Source: Streptomyces sp. STR69
Lineage (GTDB): Bacteria; Actinomycetota; Actinomycetes; Streptomycetales; Streptomycetaceae
Direction of reading: 5' to 3'
Assembly: GCF_024519455.1 (NCBI RefSeq)
Contig: NZ_JALJRY010000013.1
Location: forward strand, 124,001 to 188,000
Length of the DNA: 64,000 nucleotides
The notes below the pieces were generated by a model, which did not search any database, was not told the origin of the DNA, and saw nothing but the letters and a program-made list of their open reading frames with translations. The translations under genes and the position numbers were made by a program. Shown here in pieces: positions 17,692-26,593 of the stretch (position 1 is its first letter; every line of letters begins with the position of its first letter).

Positions 17692-18615
17692 TCAGCCGAG
17701 GCGGGCGGTGTGGGTGTCGATGGGTACACCGAGCCGGCCCGTGTCGAGGGAGCCGTCGGACCTCACCCGGAGGTTCCACTCAAGGGTGGGGATGTAGCCG
17801 AGCACCAGCAGCGTGTCCGTCCCGCGCAACGGGGTCTCGCCCCATCGCTCGTTGCGGTACTGGGCCGCGGTCACCACGAAGAGCCGGCGGGCGTGTGTCG
17901 GAGCGTTCGCCCCGCCGCGGTCCCTGCCCATGAACAGGGTGTGCAGGGCCGATGGTCCGGACACCTGGTTCTCGCCGACGGACAGCGCCTCGCCCCGGCC
18001 GGTCGCGGTGCGCAGCCGGGCCGATCGCGCGCCCAGCCCGTCGGTCACCGAGGGAGTGGCGGCCGAGCCCACCAGGACGACCGTGGCGAGGGTTCCGACC
18101 GGTCCCGAGACCACTTCGGAGATGAGGGCCTGCGCGAGACGCAGGACATCGTCGTCGTCTCCCGTCAGGGCGATCGGGCCGCTGAGCCGGGAGAGGTCGA
18201 CCAGTGTCCTTTCGCCCCTGTACAGACCGAGAGTGACGGTCAGCGAGTACGGGTGGGTGAGCGCGTCACCCGCGTTGCCGGTCCGCCGCAGGTCCTTCGT
18301 GTCCACCGACCACTCCTTCCCGGAGACGTCCGCGGTCCACGGCGCCGGCGCGTGGGTGTCCGCCTCGGTGAGCCGTAACGTCAGTCGCTGCCCCGAGTGG
18401 ACGACGGTCTGCAGGTCCGGCAGCGGGCGCCCGCCGTGCGTACGGCCCACGGCCACGGCCCGCAGACCGAGGGCCACGGTCTCCAGCGCCTTGCGGTGGG
18501 CGCCCGACAGCCCTGAACGGACCCGCTCCGAGGGCGAGTTGCGGCTACGGCGGATCAGCGCGGCCCCGACCAGGAGCAGGCCGAGCAGCACGCACAGGGC
18601 AATGGACGCGAGCAT
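17692..18615 (-). CDS. Membrane-anchored protein of unknown function
   Basis: The 307-residue protein starts at ATG 18615 behind AAAGGTGG. Residues 2-20 are a single transmembrane segment (ASIALCVLLGLLLVGAALI) followed by RRSR, giving an N-out, C-in or signal-anchor topology. The soluble part has RPLPDLQTVVHSGQRLTLRL, EADTHAPAPW and DLSRLSGPIALTGD. This pattern recalls the membrane-tethered central region of some Streptomyces LysM/BTAD-type regulators, but no DNA-binding domain is present here. It converges on the LAL gene with a seven-base gap. Its role is unknown; a scaffolding or sensory function is a guess. Confidence 0.7.
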   Translation of the reverse strand: MLASIALCVLLGLLLVGAALIRRSRNSPSERVRSGLSGAHRKALETVALGLRAVAVGRTHGGRPLPDLQTVVHSGQRLTLRLTEADTHAPAPWTADVSGKEWSVDTKDLRRTGNAGDALTHPYSLTVTLGLYRGERTLVDLSRLSGPIALTGDDDDVLRLAQALISEVVSGPVGTLATVVLVGSAATPSVTDGLGARSARLRTATGRGEALSVGENQVSGPSALHTLFMGRDRGGANAPTHARRLFVVTAAQYRNERWGETPLRGTDTLLVLGYIPTLEWNLRVRSDGSLDTGRLGVPIDTHTARLG

Positions 18616-18975
18616 GCGGCCACCTTTGTTGCTAGAAGTTGTCGGATTCGGTCACCGGCTCCGTGGAGACGCGGCCCGTCAGGGTGGAACGCCGGCGGTC
18701 CCCTGAACCGGGCCCCGGTGTTCACCGCACGGCATCGTCGCGTGCCTGTCGTCTCCGATGGAGGGCGAAACCGCCAACCTTGCCGGTCCGTACAGGGAGT
18801 TGGTGGGATCCACCACCCAGGGCCGCGGCGCCGCTCGGACCGAGGTCAGGGCGCTTCGTCAACTCGCGGCAGATTTCCCTCGGTTGACCGGCGAGGGGGC
18901 GGTGGCACGGATGCGCGGTCGGTGCCGGTGGCAGCATCGTCCTCCCGTACGACCGCAGTTGGGAGGTGGGGGCAC
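18616..18975. other. 360-base intergenic region, no gene recognised
   Basis: This gap separates the divergent membrane-protein and LuxR-regulator genes and should hold both promoters. I see no convincing -35/-10 pair, strong palindrome or RNA gene. The only certain signals are the ribosome sites at each end (AAAGGTGG for the minus gene, GGGAGGTGGGGG for the plus gene). Confidence 0.5.
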
Positions 18976-19605
18976 ATGCCTCAGCACGTACTCGGCGAGA
19001 CCCTGCGCGTGGCGATTCACGCGCCCGCTCCCCTCGTCCGCGCCGGACTGGCCGGCTTCGTCGCCATGGAGCCGCGACTGCGCGAGGTGCCACCGGACAG
19101 GATCCGGGAGGCCGACGCGATCGTGGTCGCCGTGGACGTGGCGGACGCCGCCGTCCTGGACCTGCTCCGCAGCCTGTGCGACAAGCCGGGCGCGCGTTTT
19201 GTGGTGGTGGTGGGCAAGCAGTGGCGGGCCGATGTGTCGGCGGCGCGGCACCGGGGTGTCCGGGCGGTCGTGTGGTGGGACTTCTGCAGCCCGGACGTCT
19301 TCGTCCGTACGGTCCGCGCGGTGGCCGGGGAGCCCGCCGCCCGGCGAAGTCCCGCACGCCAGCCGCGTGATGCCACACCGAGCGAACGAGCCGTCGCGGT
19401 CGCCGGGGACCGGGCCGCGCTGAGCCCGCGCGAGGTGGCGGTGCTGCGCCTGATCGCCGAAGGAAGGCAGTGCGACGAGATAGCGACGGAACTCTCCTAT
19501 TCCGAGCGCACAGTGCGGTACATCCTCTACGGCGCGATGAAGCGCCTGCGGACCCGCACCCGGGCCCACGCCGTCTCGTCCGCCATCCGGGCCGGACTGA
19601 TCTGA
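18976..19605 (+). CDS. LuxR-family regulator with atypical receiver-like domain
   Basis: The 209-residue protein starts at ATG 18976 behind GGGAGGTGGG. The C-terminal LuxR helix-turn-helix is clear: LSPREVAVLRLIAEGRQCDE followed by IATELSYSERTVRYILYGAM. The N-terminal 110 residues resemble a receiver domain in length and alternating pattern (LRVAIHAPAPLVRAGLAGFV), but the acidic pocket and phospho-acceptor Asp are not obvious and no sensor kinase is adjacent. It is probably an orphan, phosphorylation-independent regulator, whose target cannot be inferred. Confidence 0.8.
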   Translation: MPQHVLGETLRVAIHAPAPLVRAGLAGFVAMEPRLREVPPDRIREADAIVVAVDVADAAVLDLLRSLCDKPGARFVVVVGKQWRADVSAARHRGVRAVVWWDFCSPDVFVRTVRAVAGEPAARRSPARQPRDATPSERAVAVAGDRAALSPREVAVLRLIAEGRQCDEIATELSYSERTVRYILYGAMKRLRTRTRAHAVSSAIRAGLI

Positions 19606-19732
19606 ACCGGCGCCGTGCCCGACCCGCCGCCTCCGGCCCGCCGCATCCGGCCGGCGCAGCGTGTCGAATGCGCCGGTTCCCGATCGACGTGAGAGTGGAA
19701 GCACCACCTCCACGACTCAGGAGCGCCCCATC

Positions 19733-20347
19733 ATGACCGTGACCGCGGATTTCGCCATGTCCCTCGACGGATACATCGCCGGTACCGGCGTCACCGTCGA
19801 CAACCCCGGAGGCGACGGCGCCGAGCTGCTCTTCGAGTGGATCCACAACCTGGCGAGCTGGCGGGAGCGCCAGGGCATGACCGGTGGGGAGGAGAACCGC
19901 GACTCGGAGTTGATGCGCGAGTGGTTCGACGCCACCGGGGCGGTGGTCATGGGGCGGACGATGTACGACACCGGCGAGGAGTTCTGGGGCGACAACCCGC
20001 CGTTCCGGGCACCGGTGTTCGTGCTCACGCACCACCCCCGACCGACCCTCGTCAAGGAGGGCGGCACCACCTTCACCTTCGTCACGGACGGCATCCACAG
20101 CGCCCTCGACCGGGCGAGGGCCGCCGCCGGTGAAAGGAACGTCGACATCGCCGGTGGTGCGAGCACGGTCCGGCAGTACCTCGGGGCGGGGCTCGTCGAC
20201 GAGCTCCAGCTGCATGTGGTGCCCGCGCTGCTCGGCGACGGCCTGCGCCTCTTCGAGGGAACGGGTACGGGACGGCGGCGAGTCGAGCAGGTCGGGGTGG
20301 TCGACACTCCCCTGGCCACCCATCTGAAGTACCGCTTCGTGGAGTGA
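19733..20347 (+). CDS. Dihydrofolate-reductase-fold (RibD C-terminal-like) reductase
   Basis: ATG 19733 preceded by CAGGAG gives a 204-residue protein. The start TADFAMSLDGYIAG, the middle GAVVMGRTMYDTGEEFWGDN and the VDIAGGASTVRQYLGAGLVDELQLHVVP-type ending (split motif DIAGGAS and LVDELQLHVVPALLG) are typical of the YyaP/RibD_C family of cytoplasmic NADPH-dependent reductases. These are distinct from true DHFR and mostly uncharacterised. The gene converges on the MOSC gene and appears monocistronic. Confidence 0.85.
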   Translation: MTVTADFAMSLDGYIAGTGVTVDNPGGDGAELLFEWIHNLASWRERQGMTGGEENRDSELMREWFDATGAVVMGRTMYDTGEEFWGDNPPFRAPVFVLTHHPRPTLVKEGGTTFTFVTDGIHSALDRARAAAGERNVDIAGGASTVRQYLGAGLVDELQLHVVPALLGDGLRLFEGTGTGRRRVEQVGVVDTPLATHLKYRFVE

Positions 20348-20384
20348 GCGTTCCGTACCCGCTCCGTCCGTTCCGTCGGGACGA

Positions 20385-21230
20385 TCACCCGGCGTGCCGC
20401 AACGAGATCGGGTCACCCACCCGGACCGTGCCCGCCTCCAGAACGTCCAGGTACACGCCGAGGCACGAGAGCCGGCCCAGGTCGAAGACCGGTACGCGGT
20501 GTTCCCGGGCGACCGCGCGCATGATGCCGGGGTCCGGCGGCAGTTCGTCGTGGCCGAGGGTGGGAACCACGCAGCGGGGTGTCGGCACCAGGACCCGGAA
20601 CAGGGCCTCCCCCACCCGCAGGCACGACCCCACCCAGGCGTCCTCCGGGAAGCCGGGTTCCCCGGGGGTGTCCACGACCAGGTTCGGCCGGAAGCGGCGG
20701 GCGTCGAAGTCCCCCGCCGGGTGGACGGCGCGCATCCGGTCCAGGGCCGCGGTGGTGACGAGATGGACCCGGCCGAAGTCGAAGAACGTCCCCGGGGCGA
20801 CGCCGCCCGTCGTGATGCTCTCCCCGGTGACGTCGACGGTGGCCGACTCCCGCACGGAGTCCGGGACCCCGCCCTCGTACGCGGGCACCGCGCGCTCCAG
20901 CCTGCTGTCCTCCGGCACGACGGCCGACAGGAAGACCTGGCGACCCAGCAGTTTGGACAACTCCCCGTCCAGGTCCGGGTCTTCGACCGGGAGGGCGGTG
21001 CCGTCCGGCAGTACGACCCTCACCACGCCGGAGTCGTCAAGGCGGCTGCGGCAGCGCAGCAACTCACCCCATTTCCGCGGGTGTTTGGCGCTGCCGACCG
21101 CACCCGTCCCGTCGAGGACGGCGTAGACCCGGTCCCCGGAGAGCCCGCGCTCCGTGACCGCCGCGGCGACAACGGCCTCGCCCACCATCGACTTCACCGG
21201 ATAGCGGTACAGCGCCGCGACAGTCCCCAT
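20385..21230 (-). CDS. MOSC domain molybdenum-cofactor protein (mARC/YcbX-like)
   Basis: Start ATG 21230 follows AAGGAG. The 281-residue protein has a MOSC N-terminal beta-barrel (VAALYRYPVKSMVGEA) and a MOSC domain with RRFRPNLVVDTPG and the conserved Cys220 in VPTPRCVVPT, the expected molybdenum ligand in mARC/YcbX proteins. These enzymes reduce N-hydroxylated bases or use sulfide-carrying Moco. The gene begins 13 bases after the M24 peptidase gene and is probably co-transcribed with it. Two further molybdenum-related genes lie 2.4-3 kb away. Confidence 0.87.
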   Translation of the reverse strand: MGTVAALYRYPVKSMVGEAVVAAAVTERGLSGDRVYAVLDGTGAVGSAKHPRKWGELLRCRSRLDDSGVVRVVLPDGTALPVEDPDLDGELSKLLGRQVFLSAVVPEDSRLERAVPAYEGGVPDSVRESATVDVTGESITTGGVAPGTFFDFGRVHLVTTAALDRMRAVHPAGDFDARRFRPNLVVDTPGEPGFPEDAWVGSCLRVGEALFRVLVPTPRCVVPTLGHDELPPDPGIMRAVAREHRVPVFDLGRLSCLGVYLDVLEAGTVRVGDPISLRHAG

Positions 21231-21243
21231 GGAGCAATCTCCT

Positions 21244-21933
21244 TCAGAGGGTGAGCAGTTCCTCGTAGAAACCCCCGAACTCCCGCTCACGGTCGACGAG
21301 ATGGATCTCCAGGATCCAGTGACAGTTGCGGCCGGCCTTGTCGGTGCGGCGCATGGGTGTGACGTTCTCCGGGGTGACGTACGACTCGACGTGCGCGCCC
21401 TCGATCGTCTCGTGCGGGAACTCGCCGACCAGGTGTCCGGCGTGCCAGCCGCCCAGCTCCCAGCCCGCCTTCTCGGCGAGGCGGACGACCTCGGCGTACA
21501 GGCGCTCGCCGGTGATGTCCTGGGTGCTCTCGAAGAAGCTCCGGCCGGCCGCGAACACTTTGGGCAGGTCGTCGCGCAGTCGGTGTTTGACCGGGTCGCC
21601 GCCGAGGACGAAGGTCCGGCCGAAGTCGGCCTCGTACTCCTCGAAGATCGGTCCGAAGTCGGCGAACACGATGTCGTCGGCGCCGATCACCCGGTCCGGC
21701 GGGTTCTCCTTGTACGGCTTGAGCGTGTTCGGTCCCGAGCGCACGATCCGCTTGTGCCAGTGCCGGGTGGTGCCGAACATCTCGTTCGCGAGATCGCGGA
21801 TCCGGTCGCTGACCGCGCGTTCCCCCTCGCCGGGCGCGACGAGCCCGCGCTCCTCGATCTCCGCGAAGAGCAGTGCGGCTTTGGCCTGGGCATCGAGCAG
21901 GCGTGCGGCCCGCGTGGGTTCGTCGTCAGCCAT
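21244..21933 (-). CDS. M24-family (Xaa-Pro peptidase/aminopeptidase fold) metallopeptidase-like protein
   Basis: The 229-residue protein begins at ATG 21933 and matches the pita-bread fold catalytic domain without the N-terminal domain of classical aminopeptidase P. Five metal-ligand positions are recognisable: Asp92 (FADFGP), Asp103 (EADFGRT), His167 (GHLVGEFPH), Glu209 (LEIHL) and a C-terminal Glu (GFYEELL). It probably binds two metal ions in the cytoplasm and hydrolyses small peptides or a related C-N substrate. The MOSC gene follows after 13 bases. Confidence 0.82.
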   Translation of the reverse strand: MADDEPTRAARLLDAQAKAALLFAEIEERGLVAPGEGERAVSDRIRDLANEMFGTTRHWHKRIVRSGPNTLKPYKENPPDRVIGADDIVFADFGPIFEEYEADFGRTFVLGGDPVKHRLRDDLPKVFAAGRSFFESTQDITGERLYAEVVRLAEKAGWELGGWHAGHLVGEFPHETIEGAHVESYVTPENVTPMRRTDKAGRNCHWILEIHLVDREREFGGFYEELLTL

Positions 21934-22018
21934 GGGCCGAACCTAACCAGCCCGATCATTGTCGGCAACGGTATTCCGCATGCCGGGCTCGCCGCACCCC
22001 GTGGCGTGGGCAGCGGGT

Positions 22019-23295
22019 TCAGCCGGCGACGCGGGACGCGCGGGCCAGGAAGTGGTGCGGAGCGTCCTCGTAGCGGGACAGGTCCCATCCGCCGTGCGCA
22101 GGGCGGGGCGCAGTCGGTGCTCCGCGAGGAGGTCGTCCGGGTCGAGGGGGCGGCCGTGGCGGGCGGCGCGTTCGGCGCGGCCGGAGGGGTGGTAGAGCAG
22201 CAGGGTGCCGTCGGGTGCGGTGACGCGGGCCCATTCGCGCAGGGCGGTCGCGGGGTCGGGTACGTGGTTGATCAGGCCCGCGCTGAAGACGGCGTCCAGC
22301 GCGGCGGTCGGCAGCGGCAGTCGGCAGACGTCGGCCAGCAGCAGGTGCCCGTCCTTGTCGCGGCTCTCGCGCAGGGCGGCGGTGAGCATCGCAGGCGTGA
22401 GGTCGACGCCGAGGACGAGGCCCGCGTCGCCGACGTGTGCGCGCAGTGCGGGCAGTGCCCGGCCGGTGCCGCAGCCGAGGTCCGGGACCCGCGCGCCGGG
22501 GCGCAGTTCCATCCGCTCGACGGCCACCGCGTACCGGGGGCCGTCGTCCGCGAACCGTTCCTCCCAGGTGGCCGCCCGCCGGGTGAAGAAGGCGCGGGTC
22601 GCGGTCTGCTCGGCGCGCGCCGCGACGAAGGCGGCGAAGCGCTTGAACACACCGTCGCGGTGCCGGGCCAGTACGGCCAGTTCGGCGGGCGCGGACTCGA
22701 TCAGGCCGGGGGCGGTGGCCGCTTCCTCGGGGAAGGCGTCGGCGAAGGCGCCGACCGCGGTCTCGTCCACCTCCAGGTGGAACTGCGTTCCCCACGCCGA
22801 GCCGCCGAGCCGGAACGCCTGCACCGGGTACCGGTCGCAGGAGGCCAGCAGGGTCGCCCCGGCCGGCAGGTCCATCGTGTCGCCGTGCCAGTGCAGCACC
22901 CGCAGCCGCTCGGGAACGCCCGCGAAGAGGGCGTCGCTGCGCGCGGCCTGCGTCATCCACACGTCGGCCCAGCCGATCTGTGCCCCGTCGCCCGGCCGTC
23001 CGGCACCGCCCGCCGCGACGGCCAGCAACTGCGCGCCGAGGCACACGCCCAGTACGGGGATCTCGGCGTCCAACGCGGCGCGCAGCAGGGCCAGTTCAGC
23101 GTTCCGGCCGGGGAAGTCCTCGTAGGCGGCCATCGCCCCGCCCATCACCACCAGACCCACCAGGTCGTCGGCCGTGTCCGGCACCGGGTCGCCCGCTCAG
23201 GTCCGGCAGACCCGGGTCGGCAGCCCGGCCGCCTTGAGCGCGGAGCCGATGGCGTAGGGGCCTTCGTGCGGTGCGTGCTCCACGATCTGAATCAC
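22019..23295 (-). pseudogene. Class I glutamine amidotransferase fused to SAM methyltransferase, with nonsense codon and frameshift
   Basis: From GTG 23295, behind GGGAGGTGG, the frame reads VIQIVEHAPHEGPYAIGSAL and reaches an in-frame TGA at 23197-23199 (codon 33). The same frame continues with GLVVMGGAMAAYEDFPGR and the amidotransferase nucleophile elbow VLGVCLGAQLLA, then FHLEVDE. After about residue 240 comes a methyltransferase with DLGCGTGRALPALR and DAVFSAGLINHV. Near 22088-22094 one base appears missing: the expected ending GWDLSRYEDAPHHFLARASR is in the next frame and stops at 22019. A GTG at 23184 could restart translation past the stop. Either the gene is decaying or the assembly has two errors. 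Ergothioneine-like or other tailoring roles cannot be assigned. Confidence 0.75.
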
Positions 23296-23619
23296 GGGCG
23301 ACCACCTCCCGCACGACCGTACCCGGACGATGGCCGAAACCAAACGCGGATACGAGACGAAGAGCTCGTCCTGCCTCGCAATTGCCAGGACATACCTCTC
23401 ATTGCCCAGGCGCGGGCGAATACCCCTGCCACAGCGGCGGGATTCCGGCGCCCGCCCTCCCCCTTTCGCGGCTTTCTCCGATTTGCCAGGACGGAGGAAA
23501 CTCCCAGGTGGCGGATGCGACGAGGTCTGTGACGGGCGCGGCCGGAGCGGCTAGCTTGTGGACGCACAACCGGTGATAAATCCGGCAATCCAGAACTTTC
23601 TCCTGTGAGGCGTTCCGTC
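23296..23619. other. 324-base intergenic region with short repeats
   Basis: No gene is supported. TTGCCAGGAC occurs twice (23382-23391 and 23483-23492) and a small palindrome TTGTG-GACG-CACAA lies at 23556-23569, just before an AT-rich TGATAAATC that may be the -10 region of the Mop gene. The region holds the promoters of two divergent genes. Confidence 0.4.
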
Positions 23620-24039
23620 ATGACCTTGAGCATCCGCAACCAGATTCCCGGCACCGTCACGGCCGTCACGCCCGGCGCGGTGATGGCGACCGTGAAGGTG
23701 CGCCTCGACGGCGGCCAGGACCTCACGGCGGCGATCACGCTGGAGGCCGTGAAGGACCTGGGGCTCGCCGAGGGTACGGCCGTACGCGCCATGATGAAGT
23801 CCACCGAGGTCGCGCTCGCCACCGGCCGGGTGGAGGGGCTGTCCATCCGCAACCAGCTGCCCGGCACAGTCAGCGACGTCGCCACCGGCGGGGCGATGGC
23901 CGTCGTCAAGATCACGGTCGACGGGGGCGAGCTGACCGCGGCGATCACCAAGGACGCGGTCGGCGACCTCGGTCTGGCGGCCGGTTCACCGGTCGTCGCG
24001 CTGATCAAGTCGACCGAGGTGTCCCTGGCGACCGTCTGA
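23620..24039 (+). CDS. Tandem molybdate-binding (Mop/TOBE) protein
   Basis: ATG 23620 gives a 139-residue protein made of two Mop domains: SIRNQIPGTVTAVTPGAVMA and SIRNQLPGTVSDVATGGAMA begin each repeat, and each ends in (M/I)KSTEV(A/S)LAT. Di-Mop proteins (ModG-like molbindins) form small oligomers that bind and store molybdate in the cytoplasm. A sulfite-oxidase-like gene lies 168 bases downstream and a MOSC gene nearby, so a molybdenum-handling role is well supported. Confidence 0.92.
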   Translation: MTLSIRNQIPGTVTAVTPGAVMATVKVRLDGGQDLTAAITLEAVKDLGLAEGTAVRAMMKSTEVALATGRVEGLSIRNQLPGTVSDVATGGAMAVVKITVDGGELTAAITKDAVGDLGLAAGSPVVALIKSTEVSLATV

Positions 24040-24207
24040 CCTGTTCGGGGTGTGCTGGTCAGACGCCGGTCTCCGGCCCGTACCCCGCAGAGCGGCGATG
24101 CGCGCGGGCGCACCCGGACCCGGCCTCGGTCGCGTCGGCCGGGAGCGCCTACGCTGCTCGGGAGAGGTAGCCGTAACCAGGTCACCGGTGAGGAAGGGAC
24201 GTCCCGC

Positions 24208-24852
24208 GTGGCAAGCGACCGACAGGGCACGGCCGAGGCCGCCGACGACGCGGACCGCCACATCCCGCCCGGCCAGCGCCATGTGCACGGTTGGCCGGTC
24301 TCGCACTACGGGCCCGTCCCCCGCTTCCGCCCCGACCGCTGGAACCTGCGGGTCCACGGCGCCACCGCCGACGGCACCGAGCACAGCTGGACCTTCGACG
24401 AACTGGCGCCCCTGCCGCATGTCACGGTCGTCGCCGACCTGCACTGCGCGTCCGGCCCGACCTCCACCGACCACGAGTGGTACGGCATCCCCGCCACCGC
24501 CCTCCTGGACCTGGTGCCGCCCGCGCCGGAGGTCACGCACGTCATGGCCTGGGCGGAGTACGGCTATTCCGCCAACCTCCGCCTCGCCGACTTCACGGCC
24601 TCGCAGACCCTGCTGGCCACCCACCACAACGGCGAGCCCCTCACCGCCGAACACGGCTTCCCCCTGCGCCTGGTCGTGCCGCACCTGTACGGCTACAAGA
24701 GCCCCAAGTGGCTGCGCGCCGTCGAGTACCTCACCGAGGACCGCCGCGGTTTCTGGGAGGAACGCGGCTACCACAACATCGCCGACCCCTGGAAAGAACA
24801 GCGCTACTCCTACCAGGAGCAGGACGAGGACGGTACGGAGCACAGCGCCTGA
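24208..24852 (+). CDS. Sulfite-oxidase-like molybdopterin-dependent oxidoreductase
   Basis: GTG 24208, behind AGGAAGGGAC, gives a 214-residue protein consisting of the Moco-binding oxidoreductase domain only. Cys80 in DLHCASG is the expected molybdenum ligand. RLVVPHLYGYKSPKWLRAVE is characteristic of the YuiH/YedY-like group. There is no dimerisation, heme or signal-peptide segment, so the enzyme is probably cytoplasmic. Its substrate (sulfite or an S-/N-oxide) is unknown. The Mop gene upstream may supply molybdate. Confidence 0.88.
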   Translation: MASDRQGTAEAADDADRHIPPGQRHVHGWPVSHYGPVPRFRPDRWNLRVHGATADGTEHSWTFDELAPLPHVTVVADLHCASGPTSTDHEWYGIPATALLDLVPPAPEVTHVMAWAEYGYSANLRLADFTASQTLLATHHNGEPLTAEHGFPLRLVVPHLYGYKSPKWLRAVEYLTEDRRGFWEERGYHNIADPWKEQRYSYQEQDEDGTEHSA

Positions 24853-24923
24853 GTGGCCGAGACCTTCCCCCGCTCCAGGACCCGTACTGCCCGGCGATGT
24901 TGACGGCACGTAGGCTCGCCCGC

Positions 24924-25913
24924 ATGGTTGCGCAGCGCATGGTCGACGTGAACGGCGTACGGCTGGAGATCGCCGAACAGGGCGAAGGCCCGCTGGTGGT
25001 GCTCCTGCACGGCTTCCCGGAGTCATGGCACTCCTGGCACCGCCAGATCGGCCCACTGGCCGACGCGGGCTTCCGGGTGGTCGCCCCCAACCAGCGGGGA
25101 TACGGCCGCAGCGACCGTCCCGAGGCCGTCGACGCGTACACCGTCTTCCATCTGGTCGGCGATGTCGTCGGTCTCATCCAGGAGTTGGGCGAGCGGCAGG
25201 CGTACGTCGTGGGCCACGACTGGGGTGCGGCGGTCGCCTGGCACACCGCGCTGCTGCGGCCGGACATGGTGCTCGGGGTGGCCGGCCTGAGCGTCCCGCC
25301 GCCCTTCCGCGGCCAGTACCCGCCGCTGGCCGTGACGCAGGAGCGGTTCGGGGGCCGGTTCTACTGGAACTACTTCGACCGTCCCGGGGTCGCCGACGCC
25401 GAGTTCGGCGCGGACACCCGGACCACGCTCCGCAAGTTCCTCTACTCCGCCTCCGCCGCGGCCTCTCCCTCCGGCGAGATCATGCAGCCGCTGGTCCCCT
25501 CGGGGCAGGGCTGGCTCGCGTCCATGGAGGATCCCGAGGTGCTGCCGGACTGGCTCACCGAGGAGGCCCTCGACGCGCTCACGGAGAGCTTCGCCGGGGG
25601 TTTCACCGGCCCGCTGAACTGGTACCGCAACCTCGACCGCAACTGGGAGCTGACCGCGCCCTGGCACAACGCCGTCGTCACCCCGCCCGCCCTGTATGTG
25701 TACGGCGACCGCGACCTCGTCCCCGCGTTCCCGGGCGCCCCCGAACTCATCGCGCAGCTGCCCGACTTCATGCCCAACCTGGTACGCAAGCCCGTCGAAC
25801 TGGCCGACTGCGGCCACTGGACCCAGCAGGAACGTCCGGACGAGGTGAACGCGGCGCTCATCGATTTCCTGACGGCCTGCGGTGAGGGCGCCGGGGAACA
25901 GGAAATCCGCTGA
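24924..25913 (+). CDS. Alpha/beta hydrolase, epoxide hydrolase family
   Basis: ATG 24924 was chosen because the product MVAQRMVDVNGVRLEIAEQG matches the usual family start; ATG 24897 would add nine residues. Of 329 residues, HGFPES (29-34) is the HGXP oxyanion motif, Asp99 in VGHDWGAAVAWH the nucleophile, GDRD the likely acid and CGHWTQQE the catalytic His. YWNYF and LNWYRN may supply the lid tyrosines that activate the epoxide. The enzyme would add water to epoxides to give diols. The YciI gene starts two bases after its stop, so the two form an operon. Confidence 0.88.
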   Translation: MVAQRMVDVNGVRLEIAEQGEGPLVVLLHGFPESWHSWHRQIGPLADAGFRVVAPNQRGYGRSDRPEAVDAYTVFHLVGDVVGLIQELGERQAYVVGHDWGAAVAWHTALLRPDMVLGVAGLSVPPPFRGQYPPLAVTQERFGGRFYWNYFDRPGVADAEFGADTRTTLRKFLYSASAAASPSGEIMQPLVPSGQGWLASMEDPEVLPDWLTEEALDALTESFAGGFTGPLNWYRNLDRNWELTAPWHNAVVTPPALYVYGDRDLVPAFPGAPELIAQLPDFMPNLVRKPVELADCGHWTQQERPDEVNAALIDFLTACGEGAGEQEIR

Positions 25914-25915
25914 TC

Positions 25916-26464
25916 ATGGAGTTCCTCTGCCTCCACCGCGACCGGCCCGGCTCCCTCGCCCTGCGCGAGGAACTGACGGAGCGGCACTGGTCCTACATGG
26001 ACCGGTACGCGAAGGAGATGATCGCCCGGGGCCCGACCCTCTCCGACGACGGCGCCCCCACGGGCAGCGTGCACATCCTCGACCTGCCCTCTCCGGCCGC
26101 CGCCCGCGCGTTCGCCTTCGACGAGCCGAACCACCAGGCCGGTGTCTACCGGGACGTGTTCCTGCGCCGCTGGCGGAACGCGCTGGGGCGCACCATGTGG
26201 GACTTCCCCGGCGGCCGGACCGGCGGCGACCGGTACCTGGTGATCGGCCTCGGCGCCGGTCCGGCGGCGGACCTCGCCGTGCCGCCCGACCGCGACGAAC
26301 TGATCGCGTACGGACCGCTGTTGTCCGACGACGGCACCTTCTGGCTGGGCACGGCGGCACTGCTCCGGGCACCCGACCCGAGGGCGGCACGCGCCGTGCT
26401 CACACAGGATCGCTACGCGGACATCGAGGTCCACAACTGGCAGTTCGGCGGACGACCGTCCTGA
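25916..26464 (+). CDS. Tandem YciI-like protein
   Basis: The 182-residue protein contains two YCII-related ferredoxin-like domains, recognisable from the repeated ARGPTLSDDG and AYGPLLSDDG motifs about 100 residues apart. The first domain has ERHWSYMDRYAKEMIARG, the second a shortened version. YciI proteins are small cytoplasmic alpha-beta barrels, some with dehydrochlorinase or lyase-like activity. The gene is coupled to the epoxide hydrolase, so it may act on a related intermediate. Confidence 0.78.
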   Translation: MEFLCLHRDRPGSLALREELTERHWSYMDRYAKEMIARGPTLSDDGAPTGSVHILDLPSPAAARAFAFDEPNHQAGVYRDVFLRRWRNALGRTMWDFPGGRTGGDRYLVIGLGAGPAADLAVPPDRDELIAYGPLLSDDGTFWLGTAALLRAPDPRAARAVLTQDRYADIEVHNWQFGGRPS

Positions 26465-26593
26465 ACCGCCGCCCTCTCAACCGTCGGTGGTAGACGGCGC
26501 CTCTCAGCAGGGAGGAACCCGATCCTGGCACGAGGTCCGGAGGCGGGAGCAGGATGGTGTCCGACGAACCAAGCACGGGAACAGGACACCGGC

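Noticed and set aside
23197..23199. TGA read as selenocysteine in the amidotransferase gene
   Set aside because: No selenocysteine insertion hairpin was recognised, the site is not catalytic in this family, and a second lesion in the same gene favours decay or sequencing error.
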